Positions 14,614 through 20,719 of a stretch of DNA of 20,719 nt are shown in pieces. The stretch comes from an uncultured Collinsella sp. (lineage in GTDB: Bacteria; Actinomycetota; Coriobacteriia; Coriobacteriales; Coriobacteriaceae), in contig CABRGB010000028.1 of NCBI GenBank assembly GCA_902470345.1, forward strand, positions 1 to 20,719, given 5' to 3'. Position 1 is the first letter of the stretch. Each line of letters begins with the position of its first letter. The position numbers and the translations under genes are program-made. The notes beneath the pieces are model-generated. The model had not been told where the DNA came from and ran no database searches. It saw only the letters and a list, made by a program, of their open reading frames with translations.

Positions 14614-15837
14614 ATGTTTAAGAAAAAGCCCATTACGGAATCTCGAAGACCTTCGACCGGCGCTCAGGCAAAAATCTATAGCCGCGATAACGTTGCCCGC
14701 TATTCCGAGCGCGCCCGTCAGCGCCGTCGCGGTCATACGGTTCGCCGCGTTGCGCTCATTGCTGTGCTCGGTGTGCTGCTGAGCGCTACGACTGCCGCCG
14801 GCCTGTGGTTTGCCACCATTATGGGCAAGCTCGGCGATTCCAATGTCATTACCGACAACCTGCGCCAGATCCTGGTTGATACCGACGAGGCAAAGGACCC
14901 GTTCTACGTGCTACTCCTTGGCACTGACGGTCGCCCGGGCGAGGATACATACCGCGCCGACTCGATTATCCTGGCGCGTATCGACCCCACGCAAAAACAG
15001 GCGACGCTCATCTCCATTCCGCGCGATACCAAGGTCGTCTACAACGGCTCGACCATGAAGATCAACGCCTGCCATACCTACGGCGGCGCCGAAGCCATGG
15101 TCCAGGCGGTCAACGAGCTGTGCGGTGTCCAGATTTCCCACTATGCCGAGGTCAGCTTCGACGGCATGCAGTCGCTCATCGATTCGGTCGGCGGCATCGA
15201 CATTAACGCAACCGACGATGTCGACGACCCCGAGCATCTCGACATTAAGATCACCGCCGGTCAGCAGCACATGGATGGCGCGACCGCCCTTACCTATGCC
15301 CGTTGCCGCTACATCTATGCCGATGGCGACTACACACGCATGCGCCACCAGCGTCAGGTGCTCGGCACCCTCGCCAACCAGATCCTCAACAACTTCGATG
15401 CCACCAAGGTCTTCGACCTCGTCAATTCGCTGTCCGACATGCTCGTGACCGATATGAGCGTTCAGGACATCGTCTCTACGGTCAATGCCATGCGCGGCAT
15501 GGATGTTGACGGCATCTATTCGGCCAACTTGCCTTCGTATGCCGATGCCAGCACCATGATTGATGGCGTGAGCTACGTCTTTGTCTACGAGGACGAGCTT
15601 AAGGAAATGATGGAGCGCGTCGACGCTGGTAAGGATCCCAAGGGCCCCAATACCATGGGCCAGTCCGATGGCTCCAGCTCTACGATCGGCGACCTGAACA
15701 ACAACACGTCCGATGATTACGCCAACGGCACCGCAACCTCATCGGTTAGCTCTGACGATTCGGACGATTCGACTGATTCGAGCGATTCGGACTACTACGA
15801 AGAGCCCACCGGCGACGGCAACGGCTACTCCTACTAG
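14614..15837 (+). CDS. LytR-CpsA-Psr (LCP) family cell-wall polymer ligase
   Basis: LCP proteins attach teichoic-acid-like or capsular polymers to peptidoglycan outside the cell. The product of about 407 residues has a basic cytoplasmic start (MFKKKP... RARQRRRGHTVRR), one membrane anchor (about 45-68, VALIAVLGVLLSATTAAGLWF) and the LCP domain (about 97-255). That domain contains LLLGTDGR, the catalytic-pocket residues in YRADSIILARID, SIPRDTKV, and YARCRYIYADGDYTRMRHQRQ. A Ser/Asp-rich acidic tail of about 70 residues (SSVSSDDSDDSTDSSDSDYY and on) follows. I chose ATG 14614 with AGG six bases upstream; TTG 14608 in the same frame is less likely. It probably shares a transcript with murA. The stop codon TAG is directly the start of composite repeat copy 2. 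Confidence 0.9.
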   Translation: MFKKKPITESRRPSTGAQAKIYSRDNVARYSERARQRRRGHTVRRVALIAVLGVLLSATTAAGLWFATIMGKLGDSNVITDNLRQILVDTDEAKDPFYVLLLGTDGRPGEDTYRADSIILARIDPTQKQATLISIPRDTKVVYNGSTMKINACHTYGGAEAMVQAVNELCGVQISHYAEVSFDGMQSLIDSVGGIDINATDDVDDPEHLDIKITAGQQHMDGATALTYARCRYIYADGDYTRMRHQRQVLGTLANQILNNFDATKVFDLVNSLSDMLVTDMSVQDIVSTVNAMRGMDVDGIYSANLPSYADASTMIDGVSYVFVYEDELKEMMERVDAGKDPKGPNTMGQSDGSSSTIGDLNNNTSDDYANGTATSSVSSDDSDDSTDSSDSDYYEEPTGDGNGYSY

Positions 15838-16128
15838 TTCCGCCGTTCTACCGAACGGCGGACCGGCCGACGCTGCGCGCCGTCCAAGGCGACAATTTGT
15901 CATTCAAAAGGCAGGGCATGACCAGAAGGTCAATGCCCTGCCTTTTTCATGCCAACTTGTCCGCCTTGGGCGGCGCTCGCTGACGTTGGCTCAACCTGCG
16001 ATGCTGTGTAGTGGTAGTCATTGGGGACGTTCTTAAATGACTAGTCAAAGGGGACACTCTTGCGGCACTTGACACTTGGCACTTGGGGACGTTCCTTTTG
16101 TGCCGGCAGTTGGGGGACACTCCTTGCG
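15837..16128. repeat. composite hairpin repeat, copy 2 (truncated)
   Basis: This is the second copy of the block at 105-422 and lies directly after the LCP gene. It has the 10-bp hairpin (15839-15848 with 15853-15862), the outer stem (15877-15895 with 15957-15976) and the inner terminator stem (15906-15923 with 15928-15946). A REP-like palindromic end follows (TAGTCATT 16015-16022 with AATGACTA 16036-16043, preceded by GTAG). One 27-bp-type unit plus a partial unit come next (about 16083-16127). The right-hand inverted repeat seen in copy 1 is absent, so this copy is shorter. No coding sequence is supported between 15838 and 16231. Confidence 0.8.
15906..15947. terminator. probable bidirectional intrinsic terminator after the LCP gene
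   Basis: AAAAGGCAGGGCAT (15906-15919) pairs without mismatch with ATGCCCTGCCTTTT (15933-15946), then GACC/GGTC around AGAA with one bulged A. T runs flank it on the plus strand, and A runs on the other side serve the minus strand. It is a better-paired version of the one at 174-215. Confidence 0.8.
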
Positions 16129-16167
16129 TCAAGAGGCTGGCGCGCGTCAACCTGTTCTCATTGCAGC

Positions 16168-16204
16168 AAAAAAATGCCCCGTTCTTGGTTGAGGACGGGG
16201 CAAT
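16168..16204 (-). terminator. intrinsic terminator of pepT
   Basis: Read on the minus strand, TGCCCCGT (16202-16195) and ACGGGGCA (16182-16175) form a perfect 8-bp stem with a 12-base loop. Seven T follow (plus-strand A run 16168-16174). It lies about 30 bases after the pepT stop codon. Confidence 0.88.
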
Positions 16205-16231
16205 TCGTCTTTTGGACTTGTGCAGCCAGGC

Positions 16232-17479
16232 TTATGCAAAGCGGGCGACGAGCTCCTGGAGCACGTCGGTCATCTTGACGAGCGAACTGACCGGGACGAA
16301 CTCGTTGACGCCGTGGTAGCAATAGCCGCCGGTGGAAAGGTTGGGGCAGGGCAGACCGCGGAACGACAGCTGGGCGCCGTCGGTGCCGCCGCGAATCGGC
16401 AGCACTTGGGGCTCAACGCCGCAGGCAAGGTAGGCTTCCTTGGCAACATCAATAAGCTCGGGATAGTCACGAACGATCTCGGCCATATTTCGATACTGCT
16501 GCTTAATCTCGACCGTCACGCGCTCCTCACCCAGACGCTGGTTGAGCATCGAGGCGGCGGCATCAATAAGGTCGAGTTTCTGCTGGAACTTGGCGGCGTC
16601 ATGGTCGCGGACGATATAGCGCGCTGTGGCGTGATCGACGGTCGCAGATACACCCTCAAGGTGATAAAAGCCCTCGTAGCCTTCCGTATACTCCGGGCGC
16701 TGCACGTAGGGGAGCAACGCGTTGAAGTCGCAGAACAGATTGCCTGCGTTGACCATACGGCCCTTAGCGTCGCCCGGGTGGATGGACTGGCCCTCAAAGC
16801 GGACGGTCGCCTCGGCGGCGTTAAAGCACTCCCACTCCAGCTCGCCGATGGGGCCGCCGTCGACCGTGTAGGCGTACTTGCAGCCAAAGGTATCGATATC
16901 TAACAGCTCGGCTCCGTGGCCGATCTCCTCGTCAGGGCAGAAGCAAATGCCGAGTGCGGGATGGGGCAGAGAAGGGTCCTGAGCGATACGCGCGACAAGC
17001 GACATGATCTCGGCGACGCCTGCCTTGTCGTCTGCGCCCAGCAGCGTGGTGCCGTCGCTGCAGACCAGGTCCTCACCCGCGAGGTCATTCAGGGCGGGAA
17101 GCTTGGCGGTACTCATGGCAACGGGTTTACCGTCAACCGTGCCGCAGGCCAGGTCGCCGCCTTCGTAGTGCACGATGTGCGGCTTCACGCCGGCGCCCGG
17201 TGCAACTTCGGTGGTGTCGAGATGGGCGATCAGGCCCAGGGCGGGCTTGTCCTCAGCGCCCGCACTTGCGGGGATATGCGCGCAGACATAGGCGTGCTCG
17301 GTCACGTGGGCATCTTCCGCACCAAGCTCGCGCAGCTCTTCAGCCAGCACGTTGGCAAGGTCAAACTGAACGACGCTCGAGGGTACCTGGTCGCAGTTTG
17401 CATCCTCGGACTGCGTGTTGATCTGGACGTAGCGCAAAAAGCGCTCGAGGACATCGGGGCTCGTGGTGGTGTTTTCCAT
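16232..17479 (-). CDS. pepT: peptidase T (tripeptide aminopeptidase)
   Basis: PepT removes the N-terminal residue from tripeptides in the cytoplasm and is a dinuclear-zinc M20-family enzyme. The 415-residue product matches the family throughout. ERFLRYVQINTQSE opens the protein, AHLDTTEV holds metal ligand His86 and Asp88, and GADDKAG (148-154) carries the bridging Asp. PDEEIG (182-187) carries the catalytic and metal-binding Glu pair, and YTVDGG (204-209) supplies a further Asp. The C-terminal signature IRGGTDGAQLSF with GGYCYHGVNEF is also present. I chose ATG 17479 because GGAG stands 8 bases upstream and family members start here; the frame extends 32 codons further into the divergent promoter region with no homology. 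It has its own terminator and is divergently transcribed from the DtxR-type regulator. Confidence 0.95.
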   Translation of the reverse strand: MENTTTSPDVLERFLRYVQINTQSEDANCDQVPSSVVQFDLANVLAEELRELGAEDAHVTEHAYVCAHIPASAGAEDKPALGLIAHLDTTEVAPGAGVKPHIVHYEGGDLACGTVDGKPVAMSTAKLPALNDLAGEDLVCSDGTTLLGADDKAGVAEIMSLVARIAQDPSLPHPALGICFCPDEEIGHGAELLDIDTFGCKYAYTVDGGPIGELEWECFNAAEATVRFEGQSIHPGDAKGRMVNAGNLFCDFNALLPYVQRPEYTEGYEGFYHLEGVSATVDHATARYIVRDHDAAKFQQKLDLIDAAASMLNQRLGEERVTVEIKQQYRNMAEIVRDYPELIDVAKEAYLACGVEPQVLPIRGGTDGAQLSFRGLPCPNLSTGGYCYHGVNEFVPVSSLVKMTDVLQELVARFA

Positions 17480-17527
17480 AAAGACCGCTCCAATCTTGGT
17501 CGTCGTGTGCAACAAGAACTCTAGCAC

Positions 17528-17545
17528 GGTATGCCACGGCATACC
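17528..17545. promoter_or_regulatory. perfect 8-2-8 palindrome between pepT and the DtxR-type gene
   Basis: GGTATGCC (17528-17535) and GGCATACC (17538-17545) are exact inverted repeats separated by AC, in the 120-base divergent intergenic region. An 18-base palindrome with GG/CC ends is the right size for a DtxR/MntR-family operator, though it does not match the classical DtxR box. It lies where the -35 region of the plus-strand promoter should be. Binding is inferred. Confidence 0.5.
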
Positions 17546-17562
17546 ACGACGCTTGGATGGGG

Positions 17563-17568
17563 TAGAAT
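17563..17568 (+). promoter_or_regulatory. possible -10 box for the DtxR-type regulator gene
   Basis: TAGAAT matches TATAAT at 5 of 6 positions and lies 31 bases before ATG 17600. No good -35 box is found 16-18 bases upstream; the palindrome 17528-17545 occupies that place. This arrangement would suit repression or activation by a bound regulator. Confidence 0.35.
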
Positions 17569-17599
17569 CAGCCATTGAATGCAGAAGGGACGGAAGATC

Positions 17600-18022
17600 A
17601 TGGATACGACAAATAGCTCGCGCGAACTACATCTGACGGTGGCGAACGAAGACTACTTGGAGTGCATGGTTCGCATTGAAAGCGAAGAGGGGGAAACCAA
17701 CGGCGTGCGATCGGTCGACATCGCGCAGCGCCTTGGCGTCTCCAAGGCATCGGTCAATAAAGCGGTTTCGGCGCTCAAGGCATCCGAGCTTGTCGAGCAA
17801 TCGCACTACGGCAAGGTAATCCTGACCGATCGCGGTCGCGAGGTTGGCACGGCTATCTGGTACCGTCATCGCCTCATCCGCACGTTTTTGGTTCAGGAGC
17901 TCGGTGTCGAATTTGAGCGAGCCGATTCCGAGGCCTGCATGATGGAGCATGCGCTATCCGAGGACACGATGAGCCGCTGGCTCGCCTATCTCGAAAAGCA
18001 GGGAATCAGCGTCGAGGAATAG
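17600..18022 (+). CDS. DtxR/MntR-family metal-dependent transcriptional regulator
   Basis: The 140-residue product has the family's winged helix-turn-helix (about 37-60, VRSVDIAQRLGVSKASVNKAVSALK; wing GKVILTDRG) and a helical dimerisation and metal domain. Candidate ligands are Asp18 and Glu21 (EDYLE, matching MntR Asp8 and Glu11), His90 (YRHRL) and C-x-x-E-H (113-117). The Cys stands where MntR has Glu99 and where DtxR has Cys102, so the site is mixed and I cannot predict Fe versus Mn. There is no SH3-like third domain, as in MntR. I chose ATG 17600 with GGACGGA upstream; an ATG at 17579 in frame is less likely. The next gene starts 10 bases after the stop, probably in the same operon. Confidence 0.88.
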   Translation: MDTTNSSRELHLTVANEDYLECMVRIESEEGETNGVRSVDIAQRLGVSKASVNKAVSALKASELVEQSHYGKVILTDRGREVGTAIWYRHRLIRTFLVQELGVEFERADSEACMMEHALSEDTMSRWLAYLEKQGISVEE

Positions 18023-18032
18023 CGGGATATAT

Positions 18033-18926
18033 ATGGATACGAGTTATTACAACCGCTTTGGTGCCGAGGAACTTACGCGCCGCTTGTCGAGCGAGACCTT
18101 GTTGGCGCAGGGCCCCATGGGCAGTGTTCTGTTGAGTGAGTACGATGCCGCCGACATTCCACCGGCGTTTTGGAATCTGGCAGAGCCGCAGACCGTTTCT
18201 CGTATCCATCGCTTGTATGTCGCCGCCGGCGCGCAGGTGCTCATTACCAACACCTTTCAGGCATCGAGCTATGCCCTCAAGCACGACCAGATTGCGCCGT
18301 CCGTGGCGGAGGTCAATCGCGGGGCCGTCGACGATGCCCGCCAGGCGCACCCTCAGCTGCTGCTGGGCTCGATGGGCCCGATCGGCATTGAGTGGTTTGC
18401 CGAAGACTCTGCCGAGTATCGAGAAATCCGAGGCATTTCGCGAGAGCAGGCATACGCCCTGCTCAATGCTGGTGTTGACGGTCTGCTGATCGAGACGGTG
18501 ACGTCTATCCGTAATTTGCAGCCCATACTTGCCGGCGCCCAGGATGCCGCCGACGGCATGCCTGTTTTGGTAAGTTTTGTCGTTGACGATAAAGGCGACC
18601 TGCTAGGCGATGGCCTCAACATCGAGGCTGCCGTTTTGTACGCCGAAAAGCACGGCGCAAACTCGGTTGGCGTTAACTGCTGTTCACTTGCGGCCGCGAA
18701 CGTGGCAGTGCCCAGGATGGTTGCATCGGCGACTACGCCCGTCACGGTACGTCCCAACGTGGGCGATCCGGTCCAAACTCAGGATGGCCCTGTGTGGCGC
18801 GAGAATCCCGAAGCCTTCGCGCGTGCTTGCATCGAATGGAGGCATGCCGGTGCCGCAATGGTGGGCAGTTGCTGTGGGACCACGGCGATCACCACGGCGG
18901 CGATGGCCGAGGCGCTCGATATATAA
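18033..18926 (+). CDS. homocysteine S-methyltransferase family protein
   Basis: The 297-residue product is a single homocysteine-binding barrel, related to MmuM, BHMT and the first domain of MetH. These enzymes activate homocysteine through a zinc ion held by three Cys and methylate it to methionine. The Zn ligands fit: Cys216 in GVNCCS, and Cys280 and Cys281 in GSCCGTT. ITNTF (71-75) and GSMGP (112-116) are also typical. The family's opening DGAMGT reads QGPMGS here (26-31), losing the Asp. The methyl donor (S-methylmethionine, betaine or other) cannot be told. It follows the DtxR-type regulator by 10 bases, has a weak ribosome site and is closed by a terminator 8 bases after the stop. Regulation by the neighbour would be unusual but fits a zinc enzyme. 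Confidence 0.85.
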   Translation: MDTSYYNRFGAEELTRRLSSETLLAQGPMGSVLLSEYDAADIPPAFWNLAEPQTVSRIHRLYVAAGAQVLITNTFQASSYALKHDQIAPSVAEVNRGAVDDARQAHPQLLLGSMGPIGIEWFAEDSAEYREIRGISREQAYALLNAGVDGLLIETVTSIRNLQPILAGAQDAADGMPVLVSFVVDDKGDLLGDGLNIEAAVLYAEKHGANSVGVNCCSLAAANVAVPRMVASATTPVTVRPNVGDPVQTQDGPVWRENPEAFARACIEWRHAGAAMVGSCCGTTAITTAAMAEALDI

Positions 18927-18933
18927 AGGTCGA

Positions 18934-18959
18934 AACCGCTCCATACGGGGCGGTTTTTT
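18934..18959 (+). terminator. intrinsic terminator of the regulator-methyltransferase unit
   Basis: AACCGCTCC (18934-18942) pairs with GGGGCGGTT (18947-18955), with one G·T wobble and an ATAC loop, and runs into six T (18954-18959). Confidence 0.9.
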
Positions 18960-19083
18960 ATTGCCTGCACATCGTCGGTAGCGTTTGCCCAAATGGTGAA
19001 TGCCGGTTTTGGCAGGTTGCTAGGCGTGCGTTGCGGGTATACCCCATGCGTACCATGATCCAAACACTGTGAGGTGTCTGCGC

Positions 19084-20484
19084 GTGTGCGCGATAATTCA
19101 TTTTGGAACTGATGGTTGGCGCGCTCGCGTCGACGACGACTTTACCGCCGACAACGTTGCCCGCATTGCCGATGCCGTCGGCGAGTTGTGGCAAAAGATT
19201 AATCCCGGCAAAACAGTATATATAGGGTTCGACACCCGGCCGCAGGCGCGCGAGTTCGCTGAGCTTGCGGCAGGCGTGCTTGCGGCTCACGGATTGGACG
19301 CAGTGCTCGCATCTCGGCCCGTCCCAACCCCCGCCCTTACGTGGGCGGCGGCGTATGACGGCGAGGCCTGCGGTGCGCTCATGGTGACGGGGTCCCATCA
19401 TCCGCAGGGGTATCTGTGCCTTAAACTACGCATGGGAGATGGCTCGACGGCCAATCAGGATGTCATCGAAGAGCTTGAAGAGGCCATGGCCCCCGAGCCG
19501 ATGGGGATCGAGGAAAGCTATCGCACCGCGGATATTATTCCTGACTATATGCAGGCGGTGGCATCGTTTGTCGATGCCGAGGCCATTCGAGCCGCTCACC
19601 TGCGGGTGGTAGTTGACCCCATGGGCGGCGCGGCTCAGGGATATCTTGCCGACCTGCTGCGGGAGCTAGGCGTCGAGGTGCACGAGATTCATGCCGGACA
19701 GTCGTCCGATCAAGAGGACATTTGCCCCGACCCTGTTGAGCCATGGGTGGACGCTTGCGAGCGTGCGGTTGTCGAGGACGGGGCGTGCGCAGGTCTGGTG
19801 ACCGACGGCGATGCCGATCGTATCGGCGCGGTCGACGAACGCGGTAGATATATACATCCGCATCAAATCATGGCGCTTGTTTTGGGCGACCTCGTTCAAT
19901 TCCGCAATTTGGAGGGGCGTGTCGTCGTCAATCTCTCGTGCTCGACACTCGTGCGCCGCATTGCTGAGGCGCTTGGCTGTCGTGTGACCGTTAAGCCGGT
20001 CGGTTTCAAATATATAGCTGCAGAGATGAAGAAGGGCGGCGTCCTCATGGGAGGCGAGGAGGCCGGTGGTATCGGCATCGCCGCGCATATGCCCGAGCGT
20101 GATGGAATCCTTGCTTGTCTGATTCTGTGTGAGCTTATGGCAAAGACGGGCGCGCCCTTGGGCGTTTTGGTCGATCAGCTCGAGGCCAGTTTTGGTAAGA
20201 CGAGCTATGGGCGTCGAGATTTGCGCCTTGAGGCCGAAGACGCCGAATCGCTGCGAACGCTGCTTCCTGGCATGAATCCCAAATCGATTTGCGGCAAGGC
20301 GCCGCAGGCTGTAAGCCATATGGATGGTTTACGTTTGGCATTCGAGGATGACACCTGGCTGCTGATCCGCCCCAGCGGGACCGAACCGGTGGTTCGCGTA
20401 TACGCCGAGGGGTTCTCGGTGGAGGAGCGCGATGAGTTACTCGATGCCGGCTGTGCCTTGGCTAAGGGAGCCTATCAGCTTTAG
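19084..20484 (+). CDS. phosphoglucomutase/phosphomannomutase family protein
   Basis: The 466-residue product is an alpha-D-phosphohexomutase, which interconverts 1- and 6-phosphates of a hexose. It shows all four active-site motifs: phosphoserine loop VTGSHHPQG (Ser104), Mg-binding DGDADR (241-246), sugar-binding GGEEAGG (323-329) and phosphate-binding RPSGTEPVVRVY near the C-terminus. The GEE.G form of the sugar loop argues for a glucose or mannose substrate rather than glucosamine (GlmM usually has GGEQSGH). Ala replaces the common Ser in GEESG, and His replaces Asn in the usual S-H-N-P. I chose GTG 19084 because GAGG (19071-19074) lies 9 bases upstream and IIHFGTDGWR follows at once, as in relatives; GTG 19069 is the alternative. 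I found no convincing promoter in 18960-19083. Confidence 0.9.
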   Translation: MCAIIHFGTDGWRARVDDDFTADNVARIADAVGELWQKINPGKTVYIGFDTRPQAREFAELAAGVLAAHGLDAVLASRPVPTPALTWAAAYDGEACGALMVTGSHHPQGYLCLKLRMGDGSTANQDVIEELEEAMAPEPMGIEESYRTADIIPDYMQAVASFVDAEAIRAAHLRVVVDPMGGAAQGYLADLLRELGVEVHEIHAGQSSDQEDICPDPVEPWVDACERAVVEDGACAGLVTDGDADRIGAVDERGRYIHPHQIMALVLGDLVQFRNLEGRVVVNLSCSTLVRRIAEALGCRVTVKPVGFKYIAAEMKKGGVLMGGEEAGGIGIAAHMPERDGILACLILCELMAKTGAPLGVLVDQLEASFGKTSYGRRDLRLEAEDAESLRTLLPGMNPKSICGKAPQAVSHMDGLRLAFEDDTWLLIRPSGTEPVVRVYAEGFSVEERDELLDAGCALAKGAYQL

Positions 20485-20719
20485 CCATATGACGCTTCAC
20501 TATAAAGAGACCCTCGGTGAGCGGTAGAGAACGGCTGGCAAACGTAAGCTGGCTTTAAATATGTGTAGGAAATGTGTACGACCAGATTCCCGCCCGCGGG
20601 GGCCCTCCGGTCTGGCAATATATCTCCTTGCCGCGCGGCCCGGTGCAACCGGGAACCAGCGCAGGCGTGCACCTTGAGAACCGGATACTGCGAGGATGGA
20701 CACTTCCGAGTGTCGCATC
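20485..20719 (+). promoter_or_regulatory. gene-free end region, possible rRNA operon leader
   Basis: No coding sequence is supported. The segment CTTGAGAACCGGATACTG (20673-20690) resembles the 'tTTGAGAACTcaataGTG' stretch found ahead of 16S or 23S rRNA in many actinobacteria. Three hairpin features lie here: CCAGA/TCTGG (20582-20586 with 20611-20615), CCCGGT/ACCGGG (20639-20644 with 20648-20653) and GACACT-TCCG-AGTGTC (20699-20714) at the window edge. A rich set of short hairpins is usual in rRNA leaders. No good promoter is seen. An rRNA gene would have to start beyond the window. Confidence 0.4.

Noticed and set aside
17480..17575. 32-codon N-terminal extension of pepT
   Set aside because: It would cover the divergent control region and its palindrome, and it has no match to PepT; ATG 17479 has a ribosome site.
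20582..20615. Hairpin after the phosphohexomutase gene as its terminator
   Set aside because: The stem is only five pairs, the interior pairs ambiguously, and no T run follows.

Overview
The window looks like a chromosomal segment of a GC-rich actinobacterium of the class Coriobacteriia, most like Collinsella. This is my reading from gene order, protein style and codon use; no database search was made. The backbone order prfA–prmC–tsaC–(glpK)–upp–atp operon–murA resembles the order known from Bacillota such as Bacillus subtilis, which fits a deep-branching actinobacterium.

Layout. (1) 1-101 is the 3' end of prfA. (2) 102-890 is a gene-poor stretch. It holds a composite repeat: a nested hairpin with a two-way terminator core, then a REP/MITE-like segment with ~30-bp terminal inverted repeats enclosing three perfect 27-bp tandem units. 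A doubtful small minus-strand ORF follows. (3) 891-3740 carries prmC, with a ~125-residue acidic insert, and tsaC. A hicA-hicB toxin-antitoxin pair with its own promoter and a 9-4-9 operator palindrome sits between them. (4) 3754-6065 carries glycerol kinase and uracil phosphoribosyltransferase. (5) 6257-13304 is a complete F1Fo ATP synthase operon, promoter to terminator: a small membrane protein in the atpI position, then atpB-E-F-H-A-G-D-C. (6) 13318-15837 carries murA and an LCP-family cell-wall protein gene, followed by a second copy of the composite repeat (15837-16128). (7) 16168-17479 is pepT on the minus strand with its own terminator. It is divergent from a DtxR/MntR-type regulator, with a perfect 8-2-8 palindrome between them. 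A homocysteine S-methyltransferase-family gene, a terminator and a phosphohexomutase gene follow. (8) 20485-20719 has no gene. Its end resembles the leader of an rRNA operon that would begin just outside the window.

The genes are mostly housekeeping: translation termination and its methylation (prfA, prmC), tRNA t6A modification (tsaC), glycerol and uracil use (glpK, upp), energy coupling (atp), and cell-wall synthesis and polymer attachment (murA, LCP). The accessory signals are hicAB and the two copies of the composite repeat. The repeat copies keep their fold through paired base changes, which is the strongest unexplained pattern here.
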